From assembly GCF_030581005.1 (NCBI RefSeq), contig NZ_JAUQSX010000006.1:62001-126000 (forward strand): DNA of 64,000 bases, read 5' to 3'. The position numbers and the translations under genes were made by a program. Below the pieces are notes generated by a model. The model ran no database searches. It was not told where the DNA came from and saw only the letters and a list, made by a program, of their open reading frames with translations. This stretch comes from Hymenobacter mellowenesis (lineage in GTDB: Bacteria > Bacteroidota > Bacteroidia > Cytophagales > Hymenobacteraceae). Numbering within the stretch: position 1 is the first letter of the stretch; each line of letters starts with the position of its first letter. Below, piece after piece: positions 50,364 through 60,012 of the stretch.

Positions 50364-53300
50364 ATGAATAAGTTTATTTCCGGCATTGTTGGCTTCTCGC
50401 TGAAGAACCGCTTCTTCATCTTCTTCATGACGGCGCTGCTGGTGGCCGGGGGCTCCTACAGCTACATGCACACGCCCATCGAGGCGTTTCCCGACGTTAC
50501 CAACACCCAGATGATTATCGTGAGCCTCTGGCCCGGCCGCTCGGCCGAGGAGGTGGAGCGGTTTGTGAGCACGCCCATCGAGGTGGCCATGAACTCGGTG
50601 CAGATGAAGAGCAATATGCGCAGCATCAGTATGTTTGGCTTGTCGGTACTCAAGATAAACTTCGAGGACAACGTGGAGGACTTCTTCGCCCGACAGCAGG
50701 TGAACAACCTGCTGAGCGGGGTGAACCTACCCGCTGGCTGCGACTCGCACGTGCAACCGCCGTACGGGCCGACGGGCGAGATTTTCCGCTACACCGTGCA
50801 GAGCCGGACCCCGCGGAGCACCAACGAGCTACTGGCCATTCAGGACTGGACGGTGGAGCGGCAGCTGAAATCGGTGCCCGGCGTGGCCGACATCGCGGCC
50901 TTTGGCGGTACTCGTAAAGTGTACGAAATCAGCGTGAATCCCGCCATGCTGGCCAAGTACGACATGACGCCGCTGGAGGTGTACGACGCCGTGCAGAAGT
51001 CGAACCTGAACGTGGGCGGCGACGTGATTGAGAAGAATTCGCAGAGCTACGTGGTGCGCGGCATCGGCCTGCTCACCAAGCCCGAGGACATCGGCAACAT
51101 CATCGTCAAGGACGTGAACAACGTGCCCATCTTGGTGCGCAACGTAGCGAAAGTGACGGAGAGCAATGCCCCGCGCGTGGGCCAGGCCGGCCTCGACGAC
51201 CAGGGCGACGTGGTGGAGGGCATCGTGATTATGCGCAAGGGCGAAAACCCCGCCGAGGTGCTGGGCCGGGTGAAAGCTAAAATCGCGGAGCTGAACGAGA
51301 AAGTGCTGCCCAACGGCGTGTACCTCAAGACGTTCTACGACCGCGATGTGCTGATGGAGCACTGCACGCACACCGTCATTCACAACCTGATTGAAGGCAT
51401 TGTGCTGGTGACGCTCATCGTGCTGCTATTTATGGCCGATTGGCGCACCACGCTCATCGTGGGCGTGGTGGTACCGCTGGCGCTGCTGTTCGCCTTTGTG
51501 TGCTTGCGGCTGAAAGGCATGAGCGCCAACCTGTTGAGCATGGGTGCCATCGATTTCGGCATCATCATCGACGGGGCGGTGGTGATGGTGGAGGGCATCT
51601 TCGTGGTGCTCGACCACAAGGCCCAGAAGGTGGGCATGGAGAAATTCAACAAGCTGGCCAAGCTGGGGCTGATTCGGAAGACCGGCGGCGAGCTGGGCAA
51701 GGCCGTCTTCTTCGCCAAGCTCATCATTCTGACCTGTTTGCTGCCAATTTTTGCCTTCGAGAAAGTTGAGGGCAAGATGTTCAGCCCACTAGCCTACACG
51801 CTGGGCTTCGCGCTGGTAGGCGCGCTGATTCTGACGCTCACCTTAGTACCGGTGCTGTGCTCCCTGCTGCTGAACAAGAACGTGAAGGAGAAGCACAACC
51901 CCATTGTAAGCTTCTTTGACAACATCGTGACCAAGGCCTTTGGCTTCACCTACCGGCACAAGCTGCTGAGCTTCGGCGTGACGATGGCCGTGGTGGTGGC
52001 GGGCCTGTATTCGTTCAATTTCCTGGGCTCGGAGTTTCTGCCGGAGCTGAACGAGGGCGCGCTGTGGGTGGAAACCAAGCTGCCGATGTCGTCTTCTTTG
52101 ACGGAAACTAATAAGATGGCGGCCAATTACCGGCGCATCCTACGCTCGTTCCCGGAGGTGACGTCGGTGCTCAGTCAGACGGGCCGCTCGAACGACGGCA
52201 CCGACCCCTCGGGCATTTACTACGTGCAGGCCCAGGTCAACCTCAAGCCCAAGGAGGAGTGGAAGCGCAACATCACCAAGGAGCAGCTGATTGAGGAGAT
52301 GGACAAGAAGCTGAAGGAGTACCCCGGTATCATTTTCAACTACTCGCAGCCCATCATCGACAACGTGGAGGAGGCCGTGGCCGGCATTAATGCGGCGCTG
52401 GCGGTGAAGATTTTCGGCAACGACCTCAAAGAGCTCGACGGCAAGGCCAACGAGGTGATGCGCGTGCTCAGCGGCGTGCGCGGCGTGAAAGACCTGGGCA
52501 TTCTGCGCAACCTGGGCCAGCCCGAAATGAGCGTGCGCCTCGACCAGACCCGCATGGCCGCCTACGGAGTCCAAACCGCCGACGCCCAGACCGTGGTGGA
52601 AATGGCCGTGGGCGGAAAGGCTGCCACCCAGATTTATGAAGGCGAGCGCAAGTTCGACGTGACCGTGCGCTACCCCAAGCAGGACCGCGACACCGAGGGC
52701 AAAATTGGCGAGCTGCGCGTGCCCACCATCCGCGGCAGCAAGGTGGCGCTCAAGGAGATTGCCGACATCGGCACGAGCAATGGCCCCGCCTTCGTGTACC
52801 ACGACAATGGCCAGCGCTTCATCGCCGTGAAGTTCAGCATCCGCGACCGGGACATGGGCTCCACCATCGCCGAAGCGCAGAAAAAGATGGACCAGGCCAT
52901 CAAGCTCGGCAAGGGCTACCGCATCGAGTGGGCCGGCGAGTTTGAAAACCAAGTGCGGGCCACCAAACGCCTCTCGCAGGTGGTGCCGGTGTCGCTGGTC
53001 ATCATTTTCATCCTGCTCTTCATCACCTTCGGCAACGGCAAGGACGCCGCGCTAGTACTGGCCAACGTGCCGTTTGCCCTCATCGGCGGCATCGCGGCAC
53101 TGCACCTCACGGGCGTGAACTTCTCGATTTCGGCGGGTATCGGCTTCATCGCCCTGCTCGGCATCTGTATTCAGAACGGCATTGTGCTCATCACCGTGTT
53201 CAAGGAAAACCTGCGCAAGAAGATGAGCCTGACCGACAGCCTGCGCCTGGGCGTGGCCTCCCGCGTGCGCCCCGTGGTGATGACGGCCCTCATGGCCATG

Positions 53301-53507
53301 ATTGGCTTGTTTCCGGCGGCCCTCAGCACCGGCATCGGCTCCGAAACGCAGAAGCCGCTGGCCATCGTCGTCATCGGCGGGCTCGTGACGGCCACGGTGC
53401 TCACACTGCTGATTTTCCCGCTCATCTTCGCCTTCTTCTACCGCGAAATGAACCAGAACGGGCCGTCGCCGAAGCGGCGCCGGAAAGCGGAGCTGGTGGG
53501 AGCGTGA
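50364..53507 (+). CDS. second heavy-metal RND pump, CzcA type
   Basis: A 1047-residue pump closely related to the preceding one (same blocks EAFPDVTNTQMIIVSLWPGR, DFGIIIDGAVVMVEG, FLGSEFLPELNEGALWVETK, IGFIALLGICIQNGIVLITV) but with clear differences in the periplasmic half, e.g. VNLPAGCDSHVQPPYGPTGE. It has no own adaptor or outer channel in the window and lies after a terminator, so it probably uses the CzcB/CzcC of the first set or another one. The two are likely a duplicated pair with different metal range. Start ATG 50364. Confidence 0.93.
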   Translation: MNKFISGIVGFSLKNRFFIFFMTALLVAGGSYSYMHTPIEAFPDVTNTQMIIVSLWPGRSAEEVERFVSTPIEVAMNSVQMKSNMRSISMFGLSVLKINFEDNVEDFFARQQVNNLLSGVNLPAGCDSHVQPPYGPTGEIFRYTVQSRTPRSTNELLAIQDWTVERQLKSVPGVADIAAFGGTRKVYEISVNPAMLAKYDMTPLEVYDAVQKSNLNVGGDVIEKNSQSYVVRGIGLLTKPEDIGNIIVKDVNNVPILVRNVAKVTESNAPRVGQAGLDDQGDVVEGIVIMRKGENPAEVLGRVKAKIAELNEKVLPNGVYLKTFYDRDVLMEHCTHTVIHNLIEGIVLVTLIVLLFMADWRTTLIVGVVVPLALLFAFVCLRLKGMSANLLSMGAIDFGIIIDGAVVMVEGIFVVLDHKAQKVGMEKFNKLAKLGLIRKTGGELGKAVFFAKLIILTCLLPIFAFEKVEGKMFSPLAYTLGFALVGALILTLTLVPVLCSLLLNKNVKEKHNPIVSFFDNIVTKAFGFTYRHKLLSFGVTMAVVVAGLYSFNFLGSEFLPELNEGALWVETKLPMSSSLTETNKMAANYRRILRSFPEVTSVLSQTGRSNDGTDPSGIYYVQAQVNLKPKEEWKRNITKEQLIEEMDKKLKEYPGIIFNYSQPIIDNVEEAVAGINAALAVKIFGNDLKELDGKANEVMRVLSGVRGVKDLGILRNLGQPEMSVRLDQTRMAAYGVQTADAQTVVEMAVGGKAATQIYEGERKFDVTVRYPKQDRDTEGKIGELRVPTIRGSKVALKEIADIGTSNGPAFVYHDNGQRFIAVKFSIRDRDMGSTIAEAQKKMDQAIKLGKGYRIEWAGEFENQVRATKRLSQVVPVSLVIIFILLFITFGNGKDAALVLANVPFALIGGIAALHLTGVNFSISAGIGFIALLGICIQNGIVLITVFKENLRKKMSLTDSLRLGVASRVRPVVMTALMAMIGLFPAALSTGIGSETQKPLAIVVIGGLVTATVLTLLIFPLIFAFFYREMNQNGPSPKRRRKAELVGA

Positions 53508-53523
53508 CCTCACCCTGCCGTCC

Positions 53524-53647
53524 ACCTCACCCCTGACGCCTCTCCTGTGGAGGGGGAACCGGTTCGTAAATTCGACTCCATCATTGAGTTCGTCAAAAGC
53601 AAAACCGGTGCCCCCTCTTTTTTGGAGAGGGGGTCAGGGGGTGAGGT
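53524..53647. repeat. inverted repeat, CCTCACCCCTGAC type
   Basis: ACCTCACCCCTGAC at the left (53524) pairs with GTCAGGGGGTGAGGT at the right (53633-53647) with one extra G; inside, CCTCTCC... and GGAGAGGGG, and AACCGGTT-like pieces, also pair. It lies between the second CzcA gene and the convergent flippase gene. The flippase stop codon (TGA at 53634-53636) and its last codons lie within the right arm. Confidence 0.8.
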
Positions 53648-55121
53648 TACGGCCGCGCAACTTGCCCAGCAGCGCCACCGCCTCTGGCGCCGTGCCCGTG
53701 AGCAGCACGCCCGCGCCGTAGAGCACCGTGAGCACGCCGCCGCGCATGAGCAGCGTGAGCCAGATATTACCCAACTCCGGCAGCGCCCATGCGGCAAAAC
53801 CAGCCACCGCGGCCACCGCCAGAATACGCGGAATGCGGGTATCGAAGGGCTGCAGGCCGTAGGTATGCCATACAAACCAGGTGCGGATGGAGTTGATGCC
53901 GACCAAGGCAATGCAATAAGCCAGGGCGGCGCCTTCGAGCCCGTAGCGCGGAATCATTACCCAGTTCAAGCCCACGATAAGCAGGGCCAGCGACACGTTG
54001 AACCCTAGGTCGTAGCGGTAGCGTGGGGAAGTGACGACGATGGTACCGTTCACTCCGGTGATGCCGTCGAACAGCCGGCCGGCCAGTAGCAGAAGCACGG
54101 CCCCGGCCCCAGCTGCGTATTCGGGCTTGTGGATGAGGCCGAAGATGAAATTTAGATTCAGGCCGATGCCAAGGGCCAGATAGCAGCCCAACAGCGTGTT
54201 CAGGCGGGTGACGCGCTGGTAAAACAGGCCCATCTTCGGCAGGTCGCCTTCTTTCCAGTATTCGGCAATGAGCGAAAAGGCCGTTTTATTGAGGGCACGA
54301 AAGGGGAGGGTGAGGGCCGTGCTCACGTTGGTGGCCAGCAAGTAGATGCCGCCCGCGGCCAGGCTGAGCTGGGTGCCCACCATAAAGTTATCGACTTGTA
54401 GCAGCACCGTGCCTGAAATGTTGCTCAGCAGCGCGAAGCCCCCAAAGGCCAGCATTTCGCCCAGCGGTTTCACGCGCAAAGCGGCGCGCGTGGGCCGCAG
54501 GTGCAGCTCGCCAATGGCCGCCAGATATACGGCCAGCAGCAGCGCCACTACGGCGTACGCCCCGGCGTACGCTGCCACGAAACCCGCGAAGCTGAGGTAG
54601 TGTGCGCTGTAGGCCAAGGCGGCGGCCACAATCAGTAACCGCAACAGAATTTCCTGGCAAAAGGAAGCAAACGAGGTGTGAAACAGCGACTTCAGGTAAG
54701 CATCCTGCAGCGCGCCGAGCATGATGACGCCCGCCAGCGCAATGGCTACGCCGTAGTGCGGCGCCACCAGCGCGGCATCCTCGGCTTCGTACCAGCTCAG
54801 CACCAAGGGTTTGCCCAAAGCCATGAGCACCGCCACCACCGCAAAGCCCAGCAGCGGCAGCCCCAGCAGTAGCGGCAGAAACCCAGCGTGGTTGCGCCCT
54901 TGGTTGCGGAAATATGGGAAGTAGCGCAGCCCCGCACTGGCAAACCCGAACATACTCAGCTGCGCTCCGATGGTGGCCAGGAACACCAACACCCCCACCA
55001 GCCCGAGCTGGCTGGTAGTTATTAGCCGCGGCAGCACGAAAACGGTGTTGGCGAAACCGATGGCCAGACCGATGTAGGAAATCAGGGTGTTGCGGATGCC
55101 CTGGCGCTGAACAATGCCCAA
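53634..55121 (-). CDS. oligosaccharide flippase family protein
   Basis: A protein of about 495 residues with 12-14 membrane helices of the MATE/Wzx type (IRNTLISYIGLAIGFANTVF, FLPLLLGLPLLGFAVVAVLM, FGGFALLSNISGTVLLQVDN, AYCIALVGINSIRTWFVWHT). It likely moves lipid-linked glycan units across the inner membrane for the surface glycan. The start is uncertain: the open frame begins with a TTG at 55185-55187, but the best fit to the family is the TTG at 55119-55121 just before GIVQRQGIRNTL. The last four codons and the stop are supplied by a palindrome. Confidence 0.82.
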   Translation of the reverse strand: MGIVQRQGIRNTLISYIGLAIGFANTVFVLPRLITTSQLGLVGVLVFLATIGAQLSMFGFASAGLRYFPYFRNQGRNHAGFLPLLLGLPLLGFAVVAVLMALGKPLVLSWYEAEDAALVAPHYGVAIALAGVIMLGALQDAYLKSLFHTSFASFCQEILLRLLIVAAALAYSAHYLSFAGFVAAYAGAYAVVALLLAVYLAAIGELHLRPTRAALRVKPLGEMLAFGGFALLSNISGTVLLQVDNFMVGTQLSLAAGGIYLLATNVSTALTLPFRALNKTAFSLIAEYWKEGDLPKMGLFYQRVTRLNTLLGCYLALGIGLNLNFIFGLIHKPEYAAGAGAVLLLLAGRLFDGITGVNGTIVVTSPRYRYDLGFNVSLALLIVGLNWVMIPRYGLEGAALAYCIALVGINSIRTWFVWHTYGLQPFDTRIPRILAVAAVAGFAAWALPELGNIWLTLLMRGGVLTVLYGAGVLLTGTAPEAVALLGKLRGRNLTP

Positions 55122-55210
55122 ATGGTGAATGCGTAAATGAGTAATGAGTAACGTGGGCTTGCTCTTGATATTGAGTTGGCACGGCAACTATGGCAGCCGC
55201 GAAGCAGAGG

Positions 55211-56590
55211 TTACCGGCCGCAAAGTTCGGCCACAATCTGGCGTCCGGTGAGAAAAACGGCGCCGCGGCGGCGCAGGTCGTTCATGATTTCGGCAAACTG
55301 GTGCGGGCCGGTAGTGGTATTGGCCGGGTCGAAATGGTCGTTGTGCCACAGCACCGTGGCCACGCCGCCGAAGCGCTCAATTTCCTCAAACATGGGCTTG
55401 ATAGCTGGAAGGATTTCGGCCGGGCGGAGCTGCAAATAGTTGGGGTGGTGCAAGGTGGCATCCATCACATTCAGCGGAATTTCCAGGAAAGAATGGGCCT
55501 GGGCGCGCTCAAAATCAAACGGATAAAAGGGCAGACAGTATGAATTTCGAAACCCAAAATGTTCGGCAAAGCCCAAGGTCGAATCGTAGCGAAAGCCGGC
55601 CGCGGCCACCACGCCGGGCGTGCGCCGCGGCTCCCAGCAGAGGTAGTGAAACCGGTTGCCCGCCAGCCCTGCTGAGCCGTATTGCCCCACTTCTTCCCGC
55701 AGCCGTGTTACATCGGCCGCGGTACCGTAGCTGCCGTGGCTGGCCGTTTCGGCGCCATTGGCTTCTAGCTGGCGAAGCCGTTTCAGCAGGGAGGAATCGA
55801 TTTTGTAGTCGGCGTTGGCCGTGCCGTTGGGGGCGGGCTGGGAACTGCTCAGCATGAAAAACGTGGATGGTGCTCCCAAACGGGTGGTTTCGGCCTGCAC
55901 GTGCTCCAGGTTGTTCCAAGGGGCGGGCCGGCCTGTGGCCTTGCCAAGCAGCGCACGGCCGGCGTCGAACAGCTTGCCGTGCCTCAGGTCGCGCCGGATG
56001 GCCGTCCCCCAACCGCCGTGCAGGCTGTCGATGTCGTGTGTAATAAAGCTGGCGAAAGCCGCGCCTTGCCAATGGCGCGGCTGCAAGGCTTGCCCGCTCA
56101 CGTGTTCCACGGCAGTTTTCAGCACGTCGAAGTAGTAGTTAACCACTGGCAGGGCCACGAAACTGTATTGCTGCTGCACACTGGCGGAGTAGGGGAAGCG
56201 CCCGTGCCGGTCGCGCTCCACGGAGAAAAATTCCTGCCAGCCGCTGAGCAGGTAGAAAGCTGCCGAAACAACGTCCGCATTGATGGTTGCGGCTCCTTTT
56301 GCCAGCGCCAACAGCGGAGTTGCCGTCTCGGAATCAAAGAAGAAGGGGATTTGCCGGCCGGCCCAGCTGCGCCAGCTGGGAGCCGGCGGGTGCGGGATGG
56401 TTTCTGTAAAAAAAGCTCCTGCTTTATCCGCAACTGTTACGCCGGCTGGCGTTGGCTCATAGCCAATGGCCACCCTCTGCGCGGCTGGGTAGGCTTGCCA
56501 GAAATGCTGCAACACGTAAGCCAGCCGCACCGCTGGCGTAATTGCCGGCCAAGCTTGGATTGAAGATGCGGAAAATGCCGGAGCTGCCAT
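55211..56590 (-). CDS. polysaccharide deacetylase family protein
   Basis: A 459-residue protein. Its N-terminal 150 residues (WQAYPAAQRVAIGYEPTPAG, QIPFFFDSETATPLLALAKG) match the extra domain often seen before such enzymes in Bacteroidota (DUF7033, named from memory). The C-terminal part has the NodB-type site: THDIDSLHGGW (metal-binding Asp, HD), FFMLSSSQPAP, ASHGSYGTAADVTRLREEV, and WEPRRTPGVVAAAGFRYDST. Expected role: removing N-acetyl groups from surface glycan. No obvious signal peptide, so it may work in the cytoplasm. Start ATG 56588-56590. Confidence 0.82.
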   Translation of the reverse strand: MAAPAFSASSIQAWPAITPAVRLAYVLQHFWQAYPAAQRVAIGYEPTPAGVTVADKAGAFFTETIPHPPAPSWRSWAGRQIPFFFDSETATPLLALAKGAATINADVVSAAFYLLSGWQEFFSVERDRHGRFPYSASVQQQYSFVALPVVNYYFDVLKTAVEHVSGQALQPRHWQGAAFASFITHDIDSLHGGWGTAIRRDLRHGKLFDAGRALLGKATGRPAPWNNLEHVQAETTRLGAPSTFFMLSSSQPAPNGTANADYKIDSSLLKRLRQLEANGAETASHGSYGTAADVTRLREEVGQYGSAGLAGNRFHYLCWEPRRTPGVVAAAGFRYDSTLGFAEHFGFRNSYCLPFYPFDFERAQAHSFLEIPLNVMDATLHHPNYLQLRPAEILPAIKPMFEEIERFGGVATVLWHNDHFDPANTTTGPHQFAEIMNDLRRRGAVFLTGRQIVAELCGR

Positions 56591-56622
56591 ACACCGCGAA
56601 GATAGCCGCCGGGCCCACGCGG

Positions 56623-58680
56623 CTAGCGCATCACCTCCAGCCAGCCTTTGTAGATGAAGCCGGTGGCCGGGCGGCGCAGCAGCACGTAGTACACGCCGGG
56701 CGCCGCGTCGGCGCCCCATTCGTTGTGATAGTTGGCGGTTTGGAAAACAGCCCGGCCCCAGCGGTTATACACCTCAAGCGCCCAGCCTTCGCCCTTCAGG
56801 CCCTGCACCGTGAACTGGTCGTTGCGCTTGTCGCCGTTGGCTGTCACGATGTTGGGCACTTTTAGGCAGGAGGCCACGACCACCGTGCGGCTGGCGCTTT
56901 GCTCGCCGCAGGCCGTCATCACCCGCAACGCGTAGCGCCCCGTAGTCTGAACCGTGAGTTGGCGGTTGGTCGAGCCATCTGACCACTGGTAGCGCAGCGC
57001 CGCCCCGGCGGGGCCTTGCAGCAGCAACTGGTCGCCCTCGCACAGGGTCGTATCGGCGCCCAGGGTGAAAGCTGGGGGCAAGCCGGCCGCGTTGAGGCGC
57101 ACCGTGCGGCGGGCCGCAATGGTACAGCCTGTGCCGTACGTTACCGTCACGGTATAAGTGCCGGGCTGGGCGATGGGGGCGGTAGCGGTGGTGGCGCCAG
57201 TCGACCACAAAAACGCCGTTGCCCCGGGAGCCGCCGCGGTTAGGGCAGTGCTAGTACCGGCACATACCACTGAGTCGCCCGTGATGGCCAGAACGGGAGC
57301 GGCCACCGTGCGCACCGTGCGCCGCAGCACCCGCGTGCAGCCCGAGGCGAAGTTCACAGTCGCCGTGTAGGTGCCGGGGGCCAGATTGGTGACGGTGGGG
57401 GTCGTCGCGCCGTTGCTCCATTGCACCGTGAACGTAGCTGGCGAAGTTAGTGTCAATTGAGTGCGGGTTCCGTTGCAAATGATGGAGTCGCCGGTGATTT
57501 CGGCCGCCGATACAATGCCGGGGCTCAGGATGTATTCGCCGCGATAAGTGGCATTCTGAAGCAATGAGGAATTGCCGGATATTGGCAGCTGGCCGCTCGA
57601 TATCCAGCCCAATTCGTTGCTGATGCGCGAGTACGCACTTCGACAATAAGGGCCGGCAACCGGGCGAATGCGGATGGCATAAGTATTGGCGGTTGCCGTG
57701 GCTCCAACCGTGAATACTCCGACGTAATTGGTCGTTGCTGCTCCCGGCGGAGCAATTGACGGAGAACTGTTTACCGTGTAAATCTGCACTCCCCGCGCCA
57801 ACGCCGAAACTCCGCTGACCACGGCCGAATCGCCAGAAATAGTAGCCAGGGCCACTCGGCTGCCGGCCGGCCAGGAACTCTGGTATAAGTTAGCGCTGGC
57901 ATCGCCGAGCGGTGCGCCGGAAAGATGCCAGGTGCCGCTGATATTCAGCAGGGTGGCGTTGGTGGGCACGGCGCCGTTGTCGAGGGCGACGAGGCCGCTG
58001 CTTTGGTCGAGGCGGTAATAGGCCACGAGGGCGGCGGGTGCCGTGGCAAATTTGCGGCACATGTTGTCCCGGATTTCGGTTGCCGTGCGGGCCGTACGCC
58101 ACACCCGCACCTCATCGAGGTCGCCGTTGAAATACTGGCCGCTTTGCACGTCGTAGCTGCCAATCACCATGGGCGTGCTGGTGGTGAGGTCGGATTGGGA
58201 CGCCGAGTAGGTGCCCGTGTTTTCCAGCACACCGTCCACATAAATCTGCCAGGTGCTGAAGTTGCAGACGCCAGCCAAGTGGTGCCACTTACCGTCATCG
58301 ATACGGGCAAGGGAAGCGCCCGAGGACATGTATTGCCCGATGCCAATGCGGCCGTTGAAATAAGCGTTGCCGCCCAGAATGGCGAGGTGGTAGCCCTTTT
58401 CTTCGAGCAGCGAGTTATAATATTTCCCCAAAATCCACTGGTAGGCGCTACTCGATGTTTTTATCCACGCCTCCACCGTGACCTGCTGGGTGATGCCCCG
58501 GTTGCTGGTGCCACAGCTGAGGTAGCTGTTGTAGCCGTTGAAGGTTAAGGAGTTGCCGGAGCCGGGCAGGGTTTGCGCGTGCGCAGCCGGGAAGTCCCCG
58601 GCCAATAGGGCCAAAGCCAGCAGGGCGTGGCAAAAGTAGCGGGCGAAACGGGAGAAGAATGGGGTAGAGGATGCCAGCAT
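56623..58680 (-). CDS. LamG-domain secreted protein with T9SS type B sorting domain
   Basis: A 685-residue protein with a signal sequence (MLASSTPFFSRFARYFCHAL, cleaved after HAQ). Residues about 45-225 form a LamG/concanavalin-like jelly roll (TVEAWIKTSSSAYQWILGKY, WHHLAGVCNFSTWQIYVDGV, GDLDEVRVWRTARTATEIRD). Then repeated PKD/Ig-like units (GTYTATVNFASGCTR, GTYTVTVTYGTGCTI, RYQWSDGSTNRQL) and the type B signal (VPNIVTANGDKRNDQFTVQG, EVYNRWGRAVFQTANYHNEW, GWLEVMR). It is expected on the cell surface or in the medium, exported by the Por system. It lies in the glycan gene group, perhaps as a carbohydrate-binding partner. Confidence 0.88.
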   Translation of the reverse strand: MLASSTPFFSRFARYFCHALLALALLAGDFPAAHAQTLPGSGNSLTFNGYNSYLSCGTSNRGITQQVTVEAWIKTSSSAYQWILGKYYNSLLEEKGYHLAILGGNAYFNGRIGIGQYMSSGASLARIDDGKWHHLAGVCNFSTWQIYVDGVLENTGTYSASQSDLTTSTPMVIGSYDVQSGQYFNGDLDEVRVWRTARTATEIRDNMCRKFATAPAALVAYYRLDQSSGLVALDNGAVPTNATLLNISGTWHLSGAPLGDASANLYQSSWPAGSRVALATISGDSAVVSGVSALARGVQIYTVNSSPSIAPPGAATTNYVGVFTVGATATANTYAIRIRPVAGPYCRSAYSRISNELGWISSGQLPISGNSSLLQNATYRGEYILSPGIVSAAEITGDSIICNGTRTQLTLTSPATFTVQWSNGATTPTVTNLAPGTYTATVNFASGCTRVLRRTVRTVAAPVLAITGDSVVCAGTSTALTAAAPGATAFLWSTGATTATAPIAQPGTYTVTVTYGTGCTIAARRTVRLNAAGLPPAFTLGADTTLCEGDQLLLQGPAGAALRYQWSDGSTNRQLTVQTTGRYALRVMTACGEQSASRTVVVASCLKVPNIVTANGDKRNDQFTVQGLKGEGWALEVYNRWGRAVFQTANYHNEWGADAAPGVYYVLLRRPATGFIYKGWLEVMR

Positions 58681-58722
58681 AAGCGCGAAAGAAATAATCC
58701 GAAAGGAATCAAAACAGCAATA

Positions 58723-60012
58723 TTACACCAGCCAGCCGGATAAATGGCGAAGGGCCAAAGCCTGACTATGCCCTTCGTAGTCGGTGCCCAATGTGGCATT
58801 GTAATAATTGGCTCGCCGGAAGAGGCTGGCCGGCTTGGCCGCTTGGTACCGGAGCAGCAAAGCCTTGAGCGTGGCCAGGTCGCGGGCCTCGTCAATCAGG
58901 CCATGCGCCACGTAGCCGTAGTAGTCGTTGACGGCAGCATTGTCGCTGAATTGGTAGTAGATGCTCACCAGATTGAGCAAGGTCGCCTCCAGATGGGTGG
59001 AGGTGTCGGCCGCAATCAAAGCATCGTGCTGCTGCAGGAACGCAAACACGTTTTCCTGCCTCGAATCGGACCACTGCAAGGCGGGCAGCGCCCGCTGCAG
59101 CGGCTGAAAATCCCGGGTGTCGCTCGGGTGCGGCCGCAGCGTGAAGGTGAGGCCCGGTAACTCCTGCATCAGGTAGGTGAGGGTGGCGGCCAGGGCCGGC
59201 AGCGGGTCGTGCACGTTGCAGGCCAAGCCCACGCGGGCCACGGCAGGCTGCATGTTCTTGCTCCCCAGGAAAGCATCCGCCTTGGGCATGCCCACCAGCT
59301 CCACCTGGCCCCGCACCGGGCCGCACTGCCGGTACTTGTCCAGCGCGTCCTGGCCTTCGAGCAAGCTCAGGTCGAAGCCCAGGGGCGGGAAGCTGGTGCT
59401 CACGCTGGCGTGCTGGATGTAGGCCGTGGGTACGCCCTCGGCGCGGCAGGCCAGTAGCAGCGAGCGGGTGTCGTCGTTGTGGTCGTTGGAGAACACCACG
59501 GCGCGCGGCCGGTAGTGGCGCAGGGCCCGGCGATACACTTCGTAGTAGCCGATGGCGTAGAAAATAAAATCAAAATACCGCCACGCCCGGCGCCCTTCCG
59601 AGCGCAGCAAGCCAATGAACACTATGGGAAATTGCCAGTAGTACAGCAGCTTGCGCCGCAGCGACAGCCGATTTACCTGCCCGGCGTAGCGCCCGATGTT
59701 CTTGGCCTGCCCGGCCAGCAGCACGGCATCGGTGCGGGCATCTTTGATAAAGGCCAGCGCATCGTAGTTGTTGGCGCTCACCACGTAGAGCCACACCTTG
59801 CCGTGTAGGTTTTCGCGGTTTTTGATGGGTTGGAAAATATTACCCACCAGCCGCAGGCCCGCGTAGCCCAGCACCCGCGCCAGCCGCTTGAACGGATTGG
59901 CCGGCGAAATACTGGCCATGGCCGCCGCTGGTAACGACGCATACACGTCAGAGAACCGCAGTTGCAGAATGTCGCGCAACCGCGCCAGTAGCGGCAGGGT
60001 GCGCGGCGGCAC
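58723..60012 (-). CDS. putative GT-B glycosyltransferase next to pseI
   Basis: A protein of 429 residues. The C-terminal half shows GT-B traits: GLPTAYIQHASVS-like (VPTAYIQHASVSTSFPPLGF), VGMPKADAFLGSKN, LTFTLRPHPSDTRDFQPLQR, and DALIAADTSTHLEATLLN. The HP in RPHPSD is like that of polysialyl- and Kdo-type transferases, UDP-GlcNAc 2-epimerases and CDP-glycerol transferases. No nucleotide-specific signature is complete, so the donor is unknown; position argues for a nonulosonic acid. The start is GTG: the one at 60010-60012 shares TAGTG with the pseI stop and is preferred; one at 60025-60027 also exists. Confidence 0.7.
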   Translation of the reverse strand: MPPRTLPLLARLRDILQLRFSDVYASLPAAAMASISPANPFKRLARVLGYAGLRLVGNIFQPIKNRENLHGKVWLYVVSANNYDALAFIKDARTDAVLLAGQAKNIGRYAGQVNRLSLRRKLLYYWQFPIVFIGLLRSEGRRAWRYFDFIFYAIGYYEVYRRALRHYRPRAVVFSNDHNDDTRSLLLACRAEGVPTAYIQHASVSTSFPPLGFDLSLLEGQDALDKYRQCGPVRGQVELVGMPKADAFLGSKNMQPAVARVGLACNVHDPLPALAATLTYLMQELPGLTFTLRPHPSDTRDFQPLQRALPALQWSDSRQENVFAFLQQHDALIAADTSTHLEATLLNLVSIYYQFSDNAAVNDYYGYVAHGLIDEARDLATLKALLLRYQAAKPASLFRRANYYNATLGTDYEGHSQALALRHLSGWLV

